Notes: generated from the letters alone by a model not told the origin. A stretch of 17,308 nt of DNA from Stramonita haemastoma (GCA_030674155.1 JASPKP010004616.1:1-17308); one strand, 5' to 3'. Positions 10,801 through 17,308 are shown, counted from the first letter of the stretch. Program-made: numbers and translations.

Positions 10801-13793
10801 AAATTTTCAATGGGGGGGTGGGTATGCATTTCGCGCGTGCGCGCGTTCTCTGGGGTTTTTTTGGTGCGGTTTTTTTGTTTGCCCCGTGGTGGGGGGGACC
10901 CGGCAGATTACTGTGGTGTATGATATTAAAAAGGGAAAAAAAATTTTTGGTGGGGTTGTGGGGGGATTTTTGCCTACACTGTACTCCGTTTTTTAAGCGA
11001 CAAACTTTGGGTGGGGTACAACGGGGGTTTCCATCCTTTGCGGGGCCCGGGGGCCCCCACAAATTTTCCCCGTGCCAAACAAAATCCAAAATGGTTTTCC
11101 CGTTGTCTGCATAGGAAAGAAAAGGGCCTGGTCCCCCGGGCTCGGAACTTGCGGAAAAAGGGGCGGGCCAAGGCCCGAAAACGGCGTTTGCGTCACAATG
11201 CTCAATTTTTAAGCTCTTATTTCCCCAAAAGGGGGGGGGGGGGGGTATGCTGCCCGGGGTGCGCGCGTTCCCCTGGTGTTTGTGTTGGGGGTTTTTTGGG
11301 GGTTTGCCGGTTGTGGGGGGACCCGGCAAATTACTGTGGTTTTAAAAGATATTATATGAAATTATTTTTGGAAGGTGTTGTGGGGGGGGAATTTTTGCCT
11401 AAAACTGTAATCTGTTTCTATTCGACAAAATTGGCGTGTTTCAAGCGGGGTTGCCCTCTTGCGGGCCGTGGGGTTTGCCCCCAATTCCCTGCCACACACA
11501 TTTCCAAAAAAGGTTGGGCCCCCGTTTTTTCCCGCATAGTTAAGAATAGGGTTTCCCGGGGCCCCTTGGGGTCCCGGAAAAGCGGGAAAAGGGGGCGGGC
11601 GGCAAGGTCCCGAAAACGGCGGGTTTTCGTCACAATGCTTTTAAATTCTTTTCCTTTTTTTCATGGGAGGGGGGTATGCAAGCGCGCGTGCCCGGGGTTC
11701 CCCGGTGGGTTTTTGTGTGCGGTTTTTTTTTGTTTGGGGGGCGGGGGGTGAGGGGGCCCCCAATTACGGGGTGTATATATTAATAAAAATTATTAAATTG
11801 GATTGGGGTTTTGGGGGGGGGTGATTTTGCCCACCGTACCTGTTTCTATGCGACAAAAACTTTTTGGGTGTTACAAGCGGGGTTTCCAACTTTTCGGGCC
11901 GTGGGTCGCCCCCAATTCCAGTGCCACAAAACATCCAAAATGGTTTTCCATTTGTCGCATAGTGAAAAATGGGGCCCGGTGCCCTGGGCTCCCGGAACTG
12001 GGGGGAAAAAATCGGGGGGGCAAGGTCCCGAAAAAAGGGGGTTTTCGTCACAATGCCCCTTTTTGCTTTGTTCAAAGGGGCTTTTTTTTCATGGGAGGGT
12101 GGGGAAAAAATTTCGCGCGGGGCGCGCGTTCTCCCGGTGTTTTGGTGTGCGGTTTTTTTTTTGGGTTTTTCCCCGTTGGAGGGGACCCGGGCAGATTACG
12201 TGGTTTTAAAATATTTTATGAAATTATTAATTTGGGTGGGGTTGTGGGGGTGATTTTTGCTACACTGTACCCCTGTTTCTATGCGACAAACTTGGCTGTG
12301 TACCAAACGGGGGTTTCCATCCTTGCGGGCCCCTGGTGTTTGCCACAATTCCAAATGCCCCCACACATCCCAAAAAAATTGGGGCCCCGTTTTTCTCATA
12401 GTGTAAATAGGGGCCCCGGTGCCCTGGGCTCTGAACTGCGGAAAATGCGGGGGCAAGGTCCCGAAAACGGGGTTGCGTCCCCAATCTTCTAAATTCCCTT
12501 TTGCTCTTTTTCATGGGGGGGGGGGTTTGCAGGCGGGGTGCGCGCGTTCTCCTTTGGGGTTTTTTGTGTTTCGGGTTTTTTGTTTTTGCGCTGTGGAGGG
12601 GACCCGGCAGATTACTGTGGGGGTATGATATTAAAAATGAAATTATTATTGGATGGTGGGGTTTTGGGGGGAATTTTTGCCTACACTGTACCTGTTTCCC
12701 ATCACAAAATTGGCTTTTGTACAAGCGGGGGTTGCCATCTTGCGGGCCCCTGGTGGGCCCCACAATTCCATTCCACACACATCCAAAAGGTTTTTTCCCC
12801 ATTTTTTCTGCAAAATTAGAAAAAAGGGGCCCGTGCCCTTTGGGTCTGGAACGGGGGAAAAGTGCGGGCGGCAAGGTCCCGGGAAAAAGGCGTTTTTGCG
12901 TCACAATTTCTTCCAAATTCTTTTGGGTCTTAAATTTATGGAGGGTGGGGAACCCTTTCGGGGCGGCGCGCGTTCTCTGGTTAAAGTGTGTGCGGTTTTT
13001 TTTTGTTTGGGGCGTGTGGAGGGGCCCCGGGGGAGATTACTGTGGTGTATGGGGTATTAAATAAAATTTTTAAATTTGGGTGGTTTTTTGTGGGGGTTTA
13101 TTTTTGCCTACACTGTAAAACCTTTCTATGCGACCCAAAATTGGCTGTGGACAAAGGGGGGGGTTGCCATCTTGCGGGGGCCCTGGGGGGTCGCCCCAAT
13201 TCCATGCCACACACATCCAAAATTTGGGTTTCCCCTTTTTTCTGCAAAAGTGGGGAGAATAGGGGTCCTGGGTTCCCTTGGCCCCTGGAAAAATTCGAAA
13301 AGTGGGGGGCGGCAAGGGGCCCGAAAAAGGGGGTTTCGCACAATGCTTTTAATTTCCTTTTTGCCTTATTTTTATGGGGGGGTGGGGAAAGCATGCCGGC
13401 GTGCGCGCGTTCTCTGGGGTTTGTGTGTGCGGTTTTTTGGGGGTTTGGGGGCGTGTGGGGGGGGACCCCCCGAAATTACTGTTTTTGTAAAGATATTAAA
13501 ATGAAATTAAAATTTTTGGATTGGGTTTGTTGGGGGGATTTTTGCCTACACTGAAAACCCGTTTTTTTATGCCCAAAAAAACTTGGCTGTTACAAGCGGG
13601 GTTGCCCCTCGTGTTGGGGCCGGGTGTCCCCCAAAATTTTTTTGGGCCACACACACATCCAAAATGGTTTTCCCCGTTTGTCTGGGATAGTGTAGAATAG
13701 GGGCCCCGGCTCTGGAACTGCGGAAAAGTGCGGGCGGCAAGGTCCCGAAAACGGCGTTTGCGTCACAATGCTTCTAGTTCTTTAGCTCTTATT
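7843..13793 (+). repeat. Repeat units 19-32, homopolymer-distorted
   Basis: Fourteen consecutive units of about 408-442 bases with the same landmarks and the same neighbour-copying noise as units 1-16. Some recurrent spellings occur, such as TTAAATTTATG for TTATTCATG near 9080 and 12930. These also fit base smearing, so I do not treat them as a higher-order repeat. Within unit 32 the noise stops over a short distance near 13,690-13,720, after which the sequence matches the clean copies almost perfectly. Confidence 0.92.
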
Positions 13794-14187
13794 CATGGAG
13801 GGTGGTATGCATGCGCGCGTGCGCGCGTTCTCTGGTGTTTGTGTGTGCGTTTTTTGTGTTTGCGCGTGTGGAGGGGACCCGGCAGATTACTGTGGTGTAT
13901 GATATTATATGAAATTATTATTGGATGGTGTTGTGGGGGTGATTTTTGCCTACACTGTACTCTGTTTCTATGCGACAAACTTGGCTGTGTACAAGCGGGT
14001 TGCCATCTGCGGCCGTGTGTCGCCACAATTCCAGTGCCACACACATCCAAAATGGTTGTCCAGTTTGTCTGCATAGTGTAGAATAGGTCCTGCTGCCCTG
14101 GGCTCTGGAACTGCGGAAAAGTGCGGGCGGCAAGGTCCCGAAAACGGCGTTTGCGTCACAATGCTTCTAGTTCTTTAGCTCTTATTC
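13794..14187 (+). repeat. Repeat unit 33, clean copy
   Basis: A 394-base copy that agrees with units 34-36 almost everywhere. Differences are mainly single-base losses in short runs, for example GGAGGGTGG for GGGAGGGTGGG at the start. It shows the full order of elements: alternating purine-pyrimidine tract 13805-13828, the two GT/GC 16-mers, AT tract 13898-13922, the middle region, and the terminal stop-rich segment. Confidence 0.96.
13898..13922. other. AT-rich tract, one per unit
   Basis: Twenty-five bases with only two G and no C, built from TAT, ATATTATAT, AAATTATTATT and the like. It is the only strongly AT-rich part of the unit, lying about 75 bp downstream of the alternating tract. 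It could act as a DNA-unwinding or TATA-like element, but nothing in the sequence proves a promoter, so I label it by composition only. Confidence 0.75.
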
Positions 14188-14199
14188 ATGGGAGGGTGG

Positions 14200-14223
14200 G
14201 TATGCATGCGCGCGTGCGCGCGT
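14200..14223. other. 24-nt alternating purine-pyrimidine tract (Z-DNA-type), one per unit
   Basis: Twelve uninterrupted purine-pyrimidine dinucleotides, in order GT AT GC AT, then GC three times, GT, GC three times, GT. Most steps are GC/CG, the composition most prone to the Z form under negative supercoiling. The tract also contains two GCGCGC blocks around GT that could pair as a small hairpin. The identical 24-mer is present at 13805-13828, 14594-14617, 15375-15398, 15960-15983 and 16363-16386, and in broken form in most other units. The structure is predicted from composition only. Confidence 0.85.
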
Positions 14224-14466
14224 TCTCTGGTTTTTGTGTGTGCGGTTTTTTGTGTTTGCGCGTGTGAGGGGACCCGGCAGATTACTGTGGGTATGATATT
14301 ATATGAAATTATTATTGGATGGTGTTGTGGGGTGATTTTTGCCTACACTGTACTCTTTTCTATGCGACAAACTTGGCTGTGTACAACGGGGTTGCCATCT
14401 TGCGGCCGTGGTGTCGCCACAATTCCAGTGCCACACACATCCAAAATGTTGTCCAGTTTGTCTGCA

Positions 14467-14479
14467 TAGTGTAGAATAG
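14467..14479 (+). other. Stop codons in all three + frames within 13 bp
   Basis: TAGTGTAGAATAG contains TAG at offsets 0, 5 and 10, which are three different frames. It occurs in every clean unit, so no + strand reading frame can span more than one ~400 bp unit in the clean sequence. In noisy units it is often altered (for example GTAAAAAAGG), which explains the longer apparent reading frames there. Confidence 0.9.
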
Positions 14480-14484
14480 GGTCC

Positions 14485-14526
14485 TGCTGCCCTGGGCTCT
14501 GGAACTGCGGAAAAGTGCGGGCGGCA
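14485..14526 (+). other. Stem-loop TGCTGCCC / GGGCGGCA
   Basis: TGCTGCCC (14485-14492) pairs with GGGCGGCA (14519-14526): seven Watson-Crick pairs and one G/T pair. Two further C-G pairs are possible outside a one-base A bulge. The loop is 26 bases. Both arms survive in most clean units. A G/T pair is more natural in RNA than in DNA cruciforms, which would fit a transcribed unit, but no promoter or processing signal is evident. Confidence 0.5.
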
Positions 14527-14535
14527 AGGTCCCGA

Positions 14536-14546
14536 AAACGGCGTTT
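14536..14546. other. Short palindrome AAACG-G-CGTTT
   Basis: Five-base arms around one central G, in the context CCCGAAAACGGCGTTTGCG. It is intact in all clean units and readable in many noisy ones (for example near 58-66 and 4280). A dimeric protein could bind such a site, but the length is modest and no known operator is recognised. Confidence 0.5.
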
Positions 14547-14560
14547 GCGTCACAATGCTT

Positions 14561-14582
14561 CTAGTTCTTTAGCTCTTATTCA
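14561..14582 (-). other. Stop codons in all three - frames within 22 bp
   Basis: The + strand triplets CTA (14561), TTA (14569 and 14576) and TCA (14580) are stops on the - strand and together cover all three frames. They lie in the CTTCTAGTTCTTTAGCTC segment just before the next unit start. With the + strand cluster, they make the intact unit non-coding beyond about one unit length on either strand. Confidence 0.88.
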
Positions 14583-14583
14583 T

Positions 14584-14594
14584 GGGAGGGTGGG
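14584..14594 (+). other. Triple G-tract GGGAGGGTGGG at the unit start
   Basis: Three G3 tracts with one-base loops, directly joined to the alternating tract (they share the last G). Three tracts do not make a complete intramolecular quadruplex. A fourth tract would have to come from further away or from another unit. In noisy units the block is inflated to long G runs, so only clean copies are informative. Confidence 0.7.
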
Positions 14595-14835
14595 TATGCA
14601 TGCGCGCGTGCGCGCGTTCTCTGGTGTTTTGTGTGTGCGGTTTTTTGTGTTTTGCGCGTGTGAGGGGACCCGGCAGATTACTGTGGTGTATATATTATAT
14701 GAAATTATTATTGGATGGTGTTGTGGGGGTGATTTTTGCCTACACTGTACTCTGTTTCATGCGACAAACTTGGCTGTGTACAAGCGGGGTTGCCATCTTG
14801 CGGGCCGTGGTGTCGCCACAATTCCAGTGCCACAC

Positions 14836-14852
14836 ACATCCAAAATGGTTGT
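14836..14852 (+). other. Small hairpin around CCAAAATGG
   Basis: ACA-T-CCA-AAA-TGG-T-TGT can fold with six base pairs, one T/T mismatch and an AAA loop. It is preserved in clean units 33, 35, 36, 38 and 39; unit 34 has lost one G. It is short enough to arise by chance, so its meaning is uncertain. Confidence 0.5.
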
Positions 14853-14979
14853 CCAGTTTGTCTGCATAGTGTAGAATAGGGTCCTGCTGCCCGGCTCTGG
14901 AACTGCGGAAAAGTGCGGGCGGCAAGGTCCCGAAAACGGCGTTTGCGTCACAATGCTTCTAGTTCTTTAGCTCTTATTC

Positions 14980-15364
14980 ATGGGAGGGTGGGTATCATGC
15001 GCGCGTGCGCGCGTTCTCTGTGTTTGTGTGTGCGGTTTTTGTGTTTGCGCGTGTGGAGGACCCGGCAGATTACTGTGGTGTATGATATTAATAAATTATA
15101 TTGATGTGTTGTGGGGTGATTTTTGCCTACACTGTACTCTGTTTCTATGCGACAAACTTGGCTGTGTACAACGGGGTTGCCATCTTGCGGCCGTGGTGTC
15201 GCCACAATTCCAGTGCCACACACATCCAAAATGGTTGTCCAGTTTGTCTGCATAGTGTAGAATAGGTCCTGCTGCCCTGGCTCTGGAACTGCGGAAAAGT
15301 GCGGGCGGCAAGGTCCCGAAAACGGCGTTTGCGTCACAATGCTTCTAGTTCTTAGCTCTTATTC
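14980..15364 (+). repeat. Repeat unit 36, clean copy with small losses
   Basis: A 385-base copy. It loses one G in the alternating tract (TATCATGC for TATGCATGC) and several bases around the AT tract, where it reads ATTAATAAATTATATTGATG near 15090. The second half is nearly consensus. Confidence 0.95.
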
Positions 15365-15608
15365 ATGGAGGGTGGTATGCATGCGCGCGTGCGCGCGTTC
15401 TCTGGTGTTTGTGTGTGCGGTTTTTTGTGTTTGCGCGTGTGGAGGGACCCGGCAATTACTGTGGTGTATGATATATATAAATTATTATTGGATGTGTGTG
15501 GGGTGATTTTTGCCTACACTGTACTCTGTTCTATGCGACAAACTTGGTTGTAACGGGTTGCCATCTGCGGGCCCTTGTCGCACAATTCATGCCACACACA
15601 TCCAAAAT

Positions 15609-15610
<2 letters not shown>
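15365..15610 (+). repeat. Repeat unit 37, left part, truncated at a T run
   Basis: A normal copy for its first ~150 bases, with an intact alternating tract (15375-15398) and both 16-mers (15405-15442). The last ~80 bases before the T run lose many single bases, for example TTGGTTGTAACGGGTTG for the region that normally reads TTGGCTGTGTACAAGCGGGG. The copy stops at CCAAAATGG, about base 267 of the unit. Confidence 0.93.
15405..15442 (+). repeat. Internal 16-bp direct repeat separated by T6
   Basis: Copy one, GTGTTTGTGTGTGCGG (15405-15420), and copy two, GTGTTTGCGCGTGTGG (15427-15442), match at 13 of 16 positions. They are separated by TTTTTT. The three differences are all C/T exchanges. The pair recurs in the other clean units, sometimes with a one-base gain or loss. 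It extends the GT/GC-alternating character of the unit for about 40 bp beyond the main alternating tract. Confidence 0.8.

Positions 15611-15650
<40 letters not shown>
15611..15650 (+). repeat. T40 homopolymer interrupting the array
   Basis: Exactly 40 T sit between CCAAAATGG and GGTGTATGATATTATATG. In ordinary units these two landmarks are not adjacent. Going from one to the next normally needs about 236 bases (the end of one unit plus the first ~103 bases of the next). The run thus stands in for missing sequence, or marks a junction. There is no target-site duplication or retroelement-like body beside it. Confidence 0.95.
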
Positions 15651-15651
<1 letters not shown>

Positions 15652-15948
15652 GTGTATGATATTATATGAAATTATTATTGGATGGTGTTGTGGGGTGATT
15701 TTTGCCTACACTGTACTCTGTTTCTATCGACAAACTTGGCTGTGTACAAGCGGTTGCCATCTTGCGGGCCGTGGTGCGCCACAATTCCAGTGCCACACAC
15801 ATCCAAAATGGTTGTCCCCGTTTTTCTGCATAGTGTAGAATAGGGGCCTGCTGCCCTGGGGTCTGAACTGCGGAAAAGTGCGGGGGGCAAGGTCCCGAAA
15901 ACGGCGTTTTGCGTCACAATGCTTCTAAATTCTTTAAGCTCTTATTCA
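15651..15948 (+). repeat. Repeat unit 37b, right part, resumes out of phase
   Basis: The repeat restarts at GGTGTATG, about base 103 of the unit, and runs cleanly to the end of the unit. The ~164-base segment from that point to CCAAAATGG is therefore present on both sides of the T40 run. Counting this as two truncated units with ~236 bases replaced by T40 fits the composite length of 584. Confidence 0.93.
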
Positions 15949-16350
15949 TGGGAGGGTGGGTATGCATGCGCGCGTGCGCGCGTTCTCTGGTGTTTTGTGT
16001 GTGCGGTTTTTTGTGTTTGCGCGTGTGGAGGGGAAACCCGCAGATTACTGTGGTGTATGATATTATATGAAATTATTATTGGATGGTGTTGTGGGGGTAT
16101 ATTTTTTGCCTACACTGTACTCTGTTTCTATGCGACAAACTTGGCTGTGTACAAGCGGGTTGCCCCTCTTGCGGCCGTGGGTCGCCACAATTCCAGTGCC
16201 ACAACACATCCAAAATGGTTGTCCAGTTTGTCTGCATATTGTAGAATAGGGTCCCGCTGCCCTGGGCTCTGGAACTGCGGAAAAGTGCGGCGGCAAGGTC
16301 CCGAAAACGGCGTTTGCGTCCACAATGCTTCTAGTTCTTTAGCTCTTTTC
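15949..16350 (+). repeat. Repeat unit 38, nearly clean copy
   Basis: A 402-base copy with an intact alternating tract at 15960-15983. Small smears are GGGGAAACCCG for GGGGACCCGG near 16032 and GGGTATATTTTTTGCC for GGGTGATTTTTGCC near 16095. Its length is what the merged consensus predicts. Confidence 0.95.
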
Positions 16351-16750
16351 ATGGGGGGGTGGGTATGCATGCGCGCGTGCGCGCGTTCTCTGGTGTTTGT
16401 TGTGTGCGGGTTTTTTGTTTTTTGGGCGCGTGTGGGGGACCCGGCAGATTACTGTGGTGTATGATATTATATGAAATTTTTATTGGATGGTGTTGTGGGG
16501 GTGATTTTTTGCCTACACTGTACTCTGTTTCTATGCGACAAACTGGCTGTGTTACAAGCGGGGTTGCCATCTTGCGGGCCGTGGTGTCGCCACAATTCCG
16601 TGCCCACACACATCCAAAATGGTTGTCCAGTTTGTCTGCATAGTGTAAATAGGGTCCTGCTGCCCTGGCCTGGAACTGCGGAAAAGTGCGGGGGGCAAGG
16701 TCCCGAAAACGGCGTTTGCGTCACAATGCTTCTATTCTTTAGCCTTTTTC
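16351..16750 (+). repeat. Repeat unit 39, nearly clean copy
   Basis: A 400-base copy with an intact alternating tract at 16363-16386. It begins GGGGGGGTGGG instead of GGGAGGGTGGG and has an enlarged T/G part near 16410-16425, but otherwise matches the clean units. Confidence 0.95.
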
Positions 16751-17127
16751 ATGGGAGGGGGGGTATGCAGCCGGTGCGGCGTTTTCTGTGTTTGTGTGTG
16801 CGGTTTTTGTGTTTGGGTGTGGAGGGGCCCGGCAGATTACTGTGGGTATGAAATTTTTATAATTAATATTTTGGGTGGTGTTTTTTGGGGGGGATTTTTT
16901 CCACACTGTACCTGTTTTTTTATGCGACAAACTTGGCTGTGTACAAGGGTTTTCCCTTCGGGCCGGGGTTCGCCACAATTCCAGTGCCACACCATCCAAA
17001 ATGGTTGCCCCGTTTGCTCAAAATGTAAATAGGGTCCTGGCCCTGGGCTCTGAACTGCGGAAAGTGGGGGGGCAAGGTCCCGAAAACGGCGTTTGCGTCA
17101 CAAGCTTCTATTCTTTTTGCTCTTTTC
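16751..17127 (+). repeat. Repeat unit 40, short and noisy copy
   Basis: About 377 bases, with both losses and smears. The alternating tract is collapsed to a short CCGGTGCGGCG-like remnant near 16770. The GTGTACAAGCGGGGTTGCC region is shortened to GTGTACAAGGGTTTTCCC near 16940. Quality falls again to the right of the clean island. Confidence 0.9.
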
Positions 17128-17308
17128 ATGGGGGGGTGGGTTTTCATGCCGCGTGCGCGCGTTTTCTGGGGTTTGTGTGTGCGGTTTTTTTTTGTTTGGC
17201 GGGGAGGGGGCCCGGGAGATTACTGTGGTGTATGATTTATAGAAATTTTTTATTTGGGTGGTGTTGTGGGGGGGTTTTTTCCTACACTGACTCTGTTTTT
17301 CCCCAAAA
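17128..17308 (+). repeat. Repeat unit 41, partial at the right edge
   Basis: The first ~180 bases of a noisy unit, ending within the part that reads CTACACTGTACTCTGTTTC in clean copies. The array therefore continues, or was cut, beyond the right edge. Confidence 0.92.

Larger units (their letters stand above)
14188..14581 (+). repeat. Repeat unit 34, clean reference copy
   Basis: A 394-base copy that I used as a reference. Compared with its neighbours it lacks about eight single bases, nearly all inside or beside runs. One example is ACTCTTTTC where others read ACTCTGTTTC, and another is AAAATGTTG for AAAATGGTTG. Adding these back gives a unit of about 402 bp. It holds intact examples of the alternating tract, the + strand stop cluster, the stem-loop, the AAACG/CGTTT palindrome and the - strand stop cluster. 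Confidence 0.96.
14582..14979 (+). repeat. Repeat unit 35, clean copy, closest to full length
   Basis: A 398-base copy, the longest of the four consecutive clean units. It keeps the complete GGGAGGGTGGG start and the whole middle region. Its visible defects are a shortened CCCTGGGCTC (read as CCCGGCTC near 14890), a missing G in the AT tract, and TTTCATGCG for TTTCTATGCG near 14757. Confidence 0.96.
1..17308 (+). repeat. Head-to-tail tandem array of a ~400 bp unit, ~42 copies
   Basis: The same unit recurs from end to end in one orientation. I placed each start at the ATGGGAGGGTGGG block that follows the CTTCTAGTTCTTTAGCTC segment. Approximate starts: 99, 521, 948, 1371, 1795, 2225, 2634, 3065, 3489, 3902, 4329, 4750, 5169, 5584, 5999, 6420, 6836, 7386, 7843, 8262, 8670, 9091, 9533, 9949, 10381, 10810, 11228, 11663, 12091, 12513, 12938, 13374, 13794, 14188, 14582, 14980, 15365, 15949, 16351, 16751 and 17128; starts in noisy units may be off by several bases. 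Merging the clean copies gives a unit of about 400-402 bp. There is no inverted copy and no unique flank. The architecture is that of satellite DNA, a spacer subrepeat array or a rolling-circle concatemer; I do not recognise the family. The repeat itself is certain, its biological class is inference. Confidence 0.97.

Noticed and set aside
13794..14581. Hammerhead ribozyme, as in some transcribed satellites
   Set aside because: A CGAAAACG piece is present but no CTGANGA core is found in the clean unit on either strand.
13794..14581. 5S rRNA, tRNA or other Pol III gene repeat
   Set aside because: I find no 5S core, no tRNA-like box A/box B pair and no cloverleaf; T6 alone is not evidence of a Pol III gene.
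14836..14856. Dinoflagellate spliced-leader sequence on the - strand (shared CCATTTTGG)
   Set aside because: Only about nine central bases agree and the flanking leader bases do not match. The shared core is a simple near-palindrome likely to occur by chance.
14931..14950. CENP-B box in the CCCGAAAACGGCGTTTGCG segment
   Set aside because: The required spacing of the TTCG, A and CGGG positions is not met on either strand; only the CCCG and CGAA-like pieces look similar.
14978..15337. A - strand frame of 119 codons in a clean unit whose start (MTQTPFSGPCRPHFSAVPEP) recurs in several units
   Set aside because: The N-terminal similarity only reflects repeated DNA. One-base differences between units switch the downstream frame, there is no codon-preserving pattern, and I recognise no domain.
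15611..15650. Poly(A)/poly(T) tail of a retrotransposed element
   Set aside because: Both sides are the same satellite unit out of phase; there is no element body and no target-site duplication.
1..17308. CRISPR array
   Set aside because: The repeats are ~400 bp and directly adjacent, with no short repeat plus unique spacer pattern and no cas genes.

Overview
The whole 17,308-base window is one head-to-tail tandem array of a repeat unit of about 400 bp. I count roughly 42 copies, all in the same orientation, and neither edge reaches unique flanking sequence. I recognise no protein-coding gene, rRNA, tRNA, CRISPR array, insertion sequence or transposon. This is most like a eukaryotic satellite DNA or another high-copy tandem repeat such as a spacer subrepeat array. 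A concatemer of a small circular molecule (natural rolling-circle product or library artefact) would look the same. I do not recognise the family and cannot name the organism.

Layout. Position 1 falls about 300 bases into a unit. Units 1-16 (99-6835) and 19-32 (7843-13793) are noisy copies, typically 408-442 bases. Units 17-18 (6836-7842) are the most distorted and contain an almost pure G stretch (7185-7281). Units 33-36 (13794-15364) are clean, 385-398 bases each, and best show the true sequence. Unit 37 (15365-15948) is broken by exactly 40 T (15611-15650), after which the repeat resumes out of phase. Units 38-39 (15949-16750) are fairly clean. Units 40-41 (16751-17308) become noisy again, and the window ends inside unit 41.

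Unit anatomy, counting from its ATGGGAGGGTGGG start: a triple G-tract; a 24-nt perfect alternating purine-pyrimidine tract (Z-DNA type); two 16-bp GT/GC-rich direct repeats separated by T6; an AT-rich tract; a mixed middle part with a small hairpin; a cluster of stop codons in all three + frames; an 8-10 bp stem-loop; a short AAACG/CGTTT palindrome; and a cluster of stop codons in all three - frames. Both stop clusters, and a period not divisible by 3, argue against coding.

The noisy units differ from the clean ones in an unusual way. Most changes lengthen a homopolymer or replace a base by its neighbour. That resembles base-calling or consensus error more than evolutionary divergence, so unit-to-unit differences here should not be read as biology without the raw reads.
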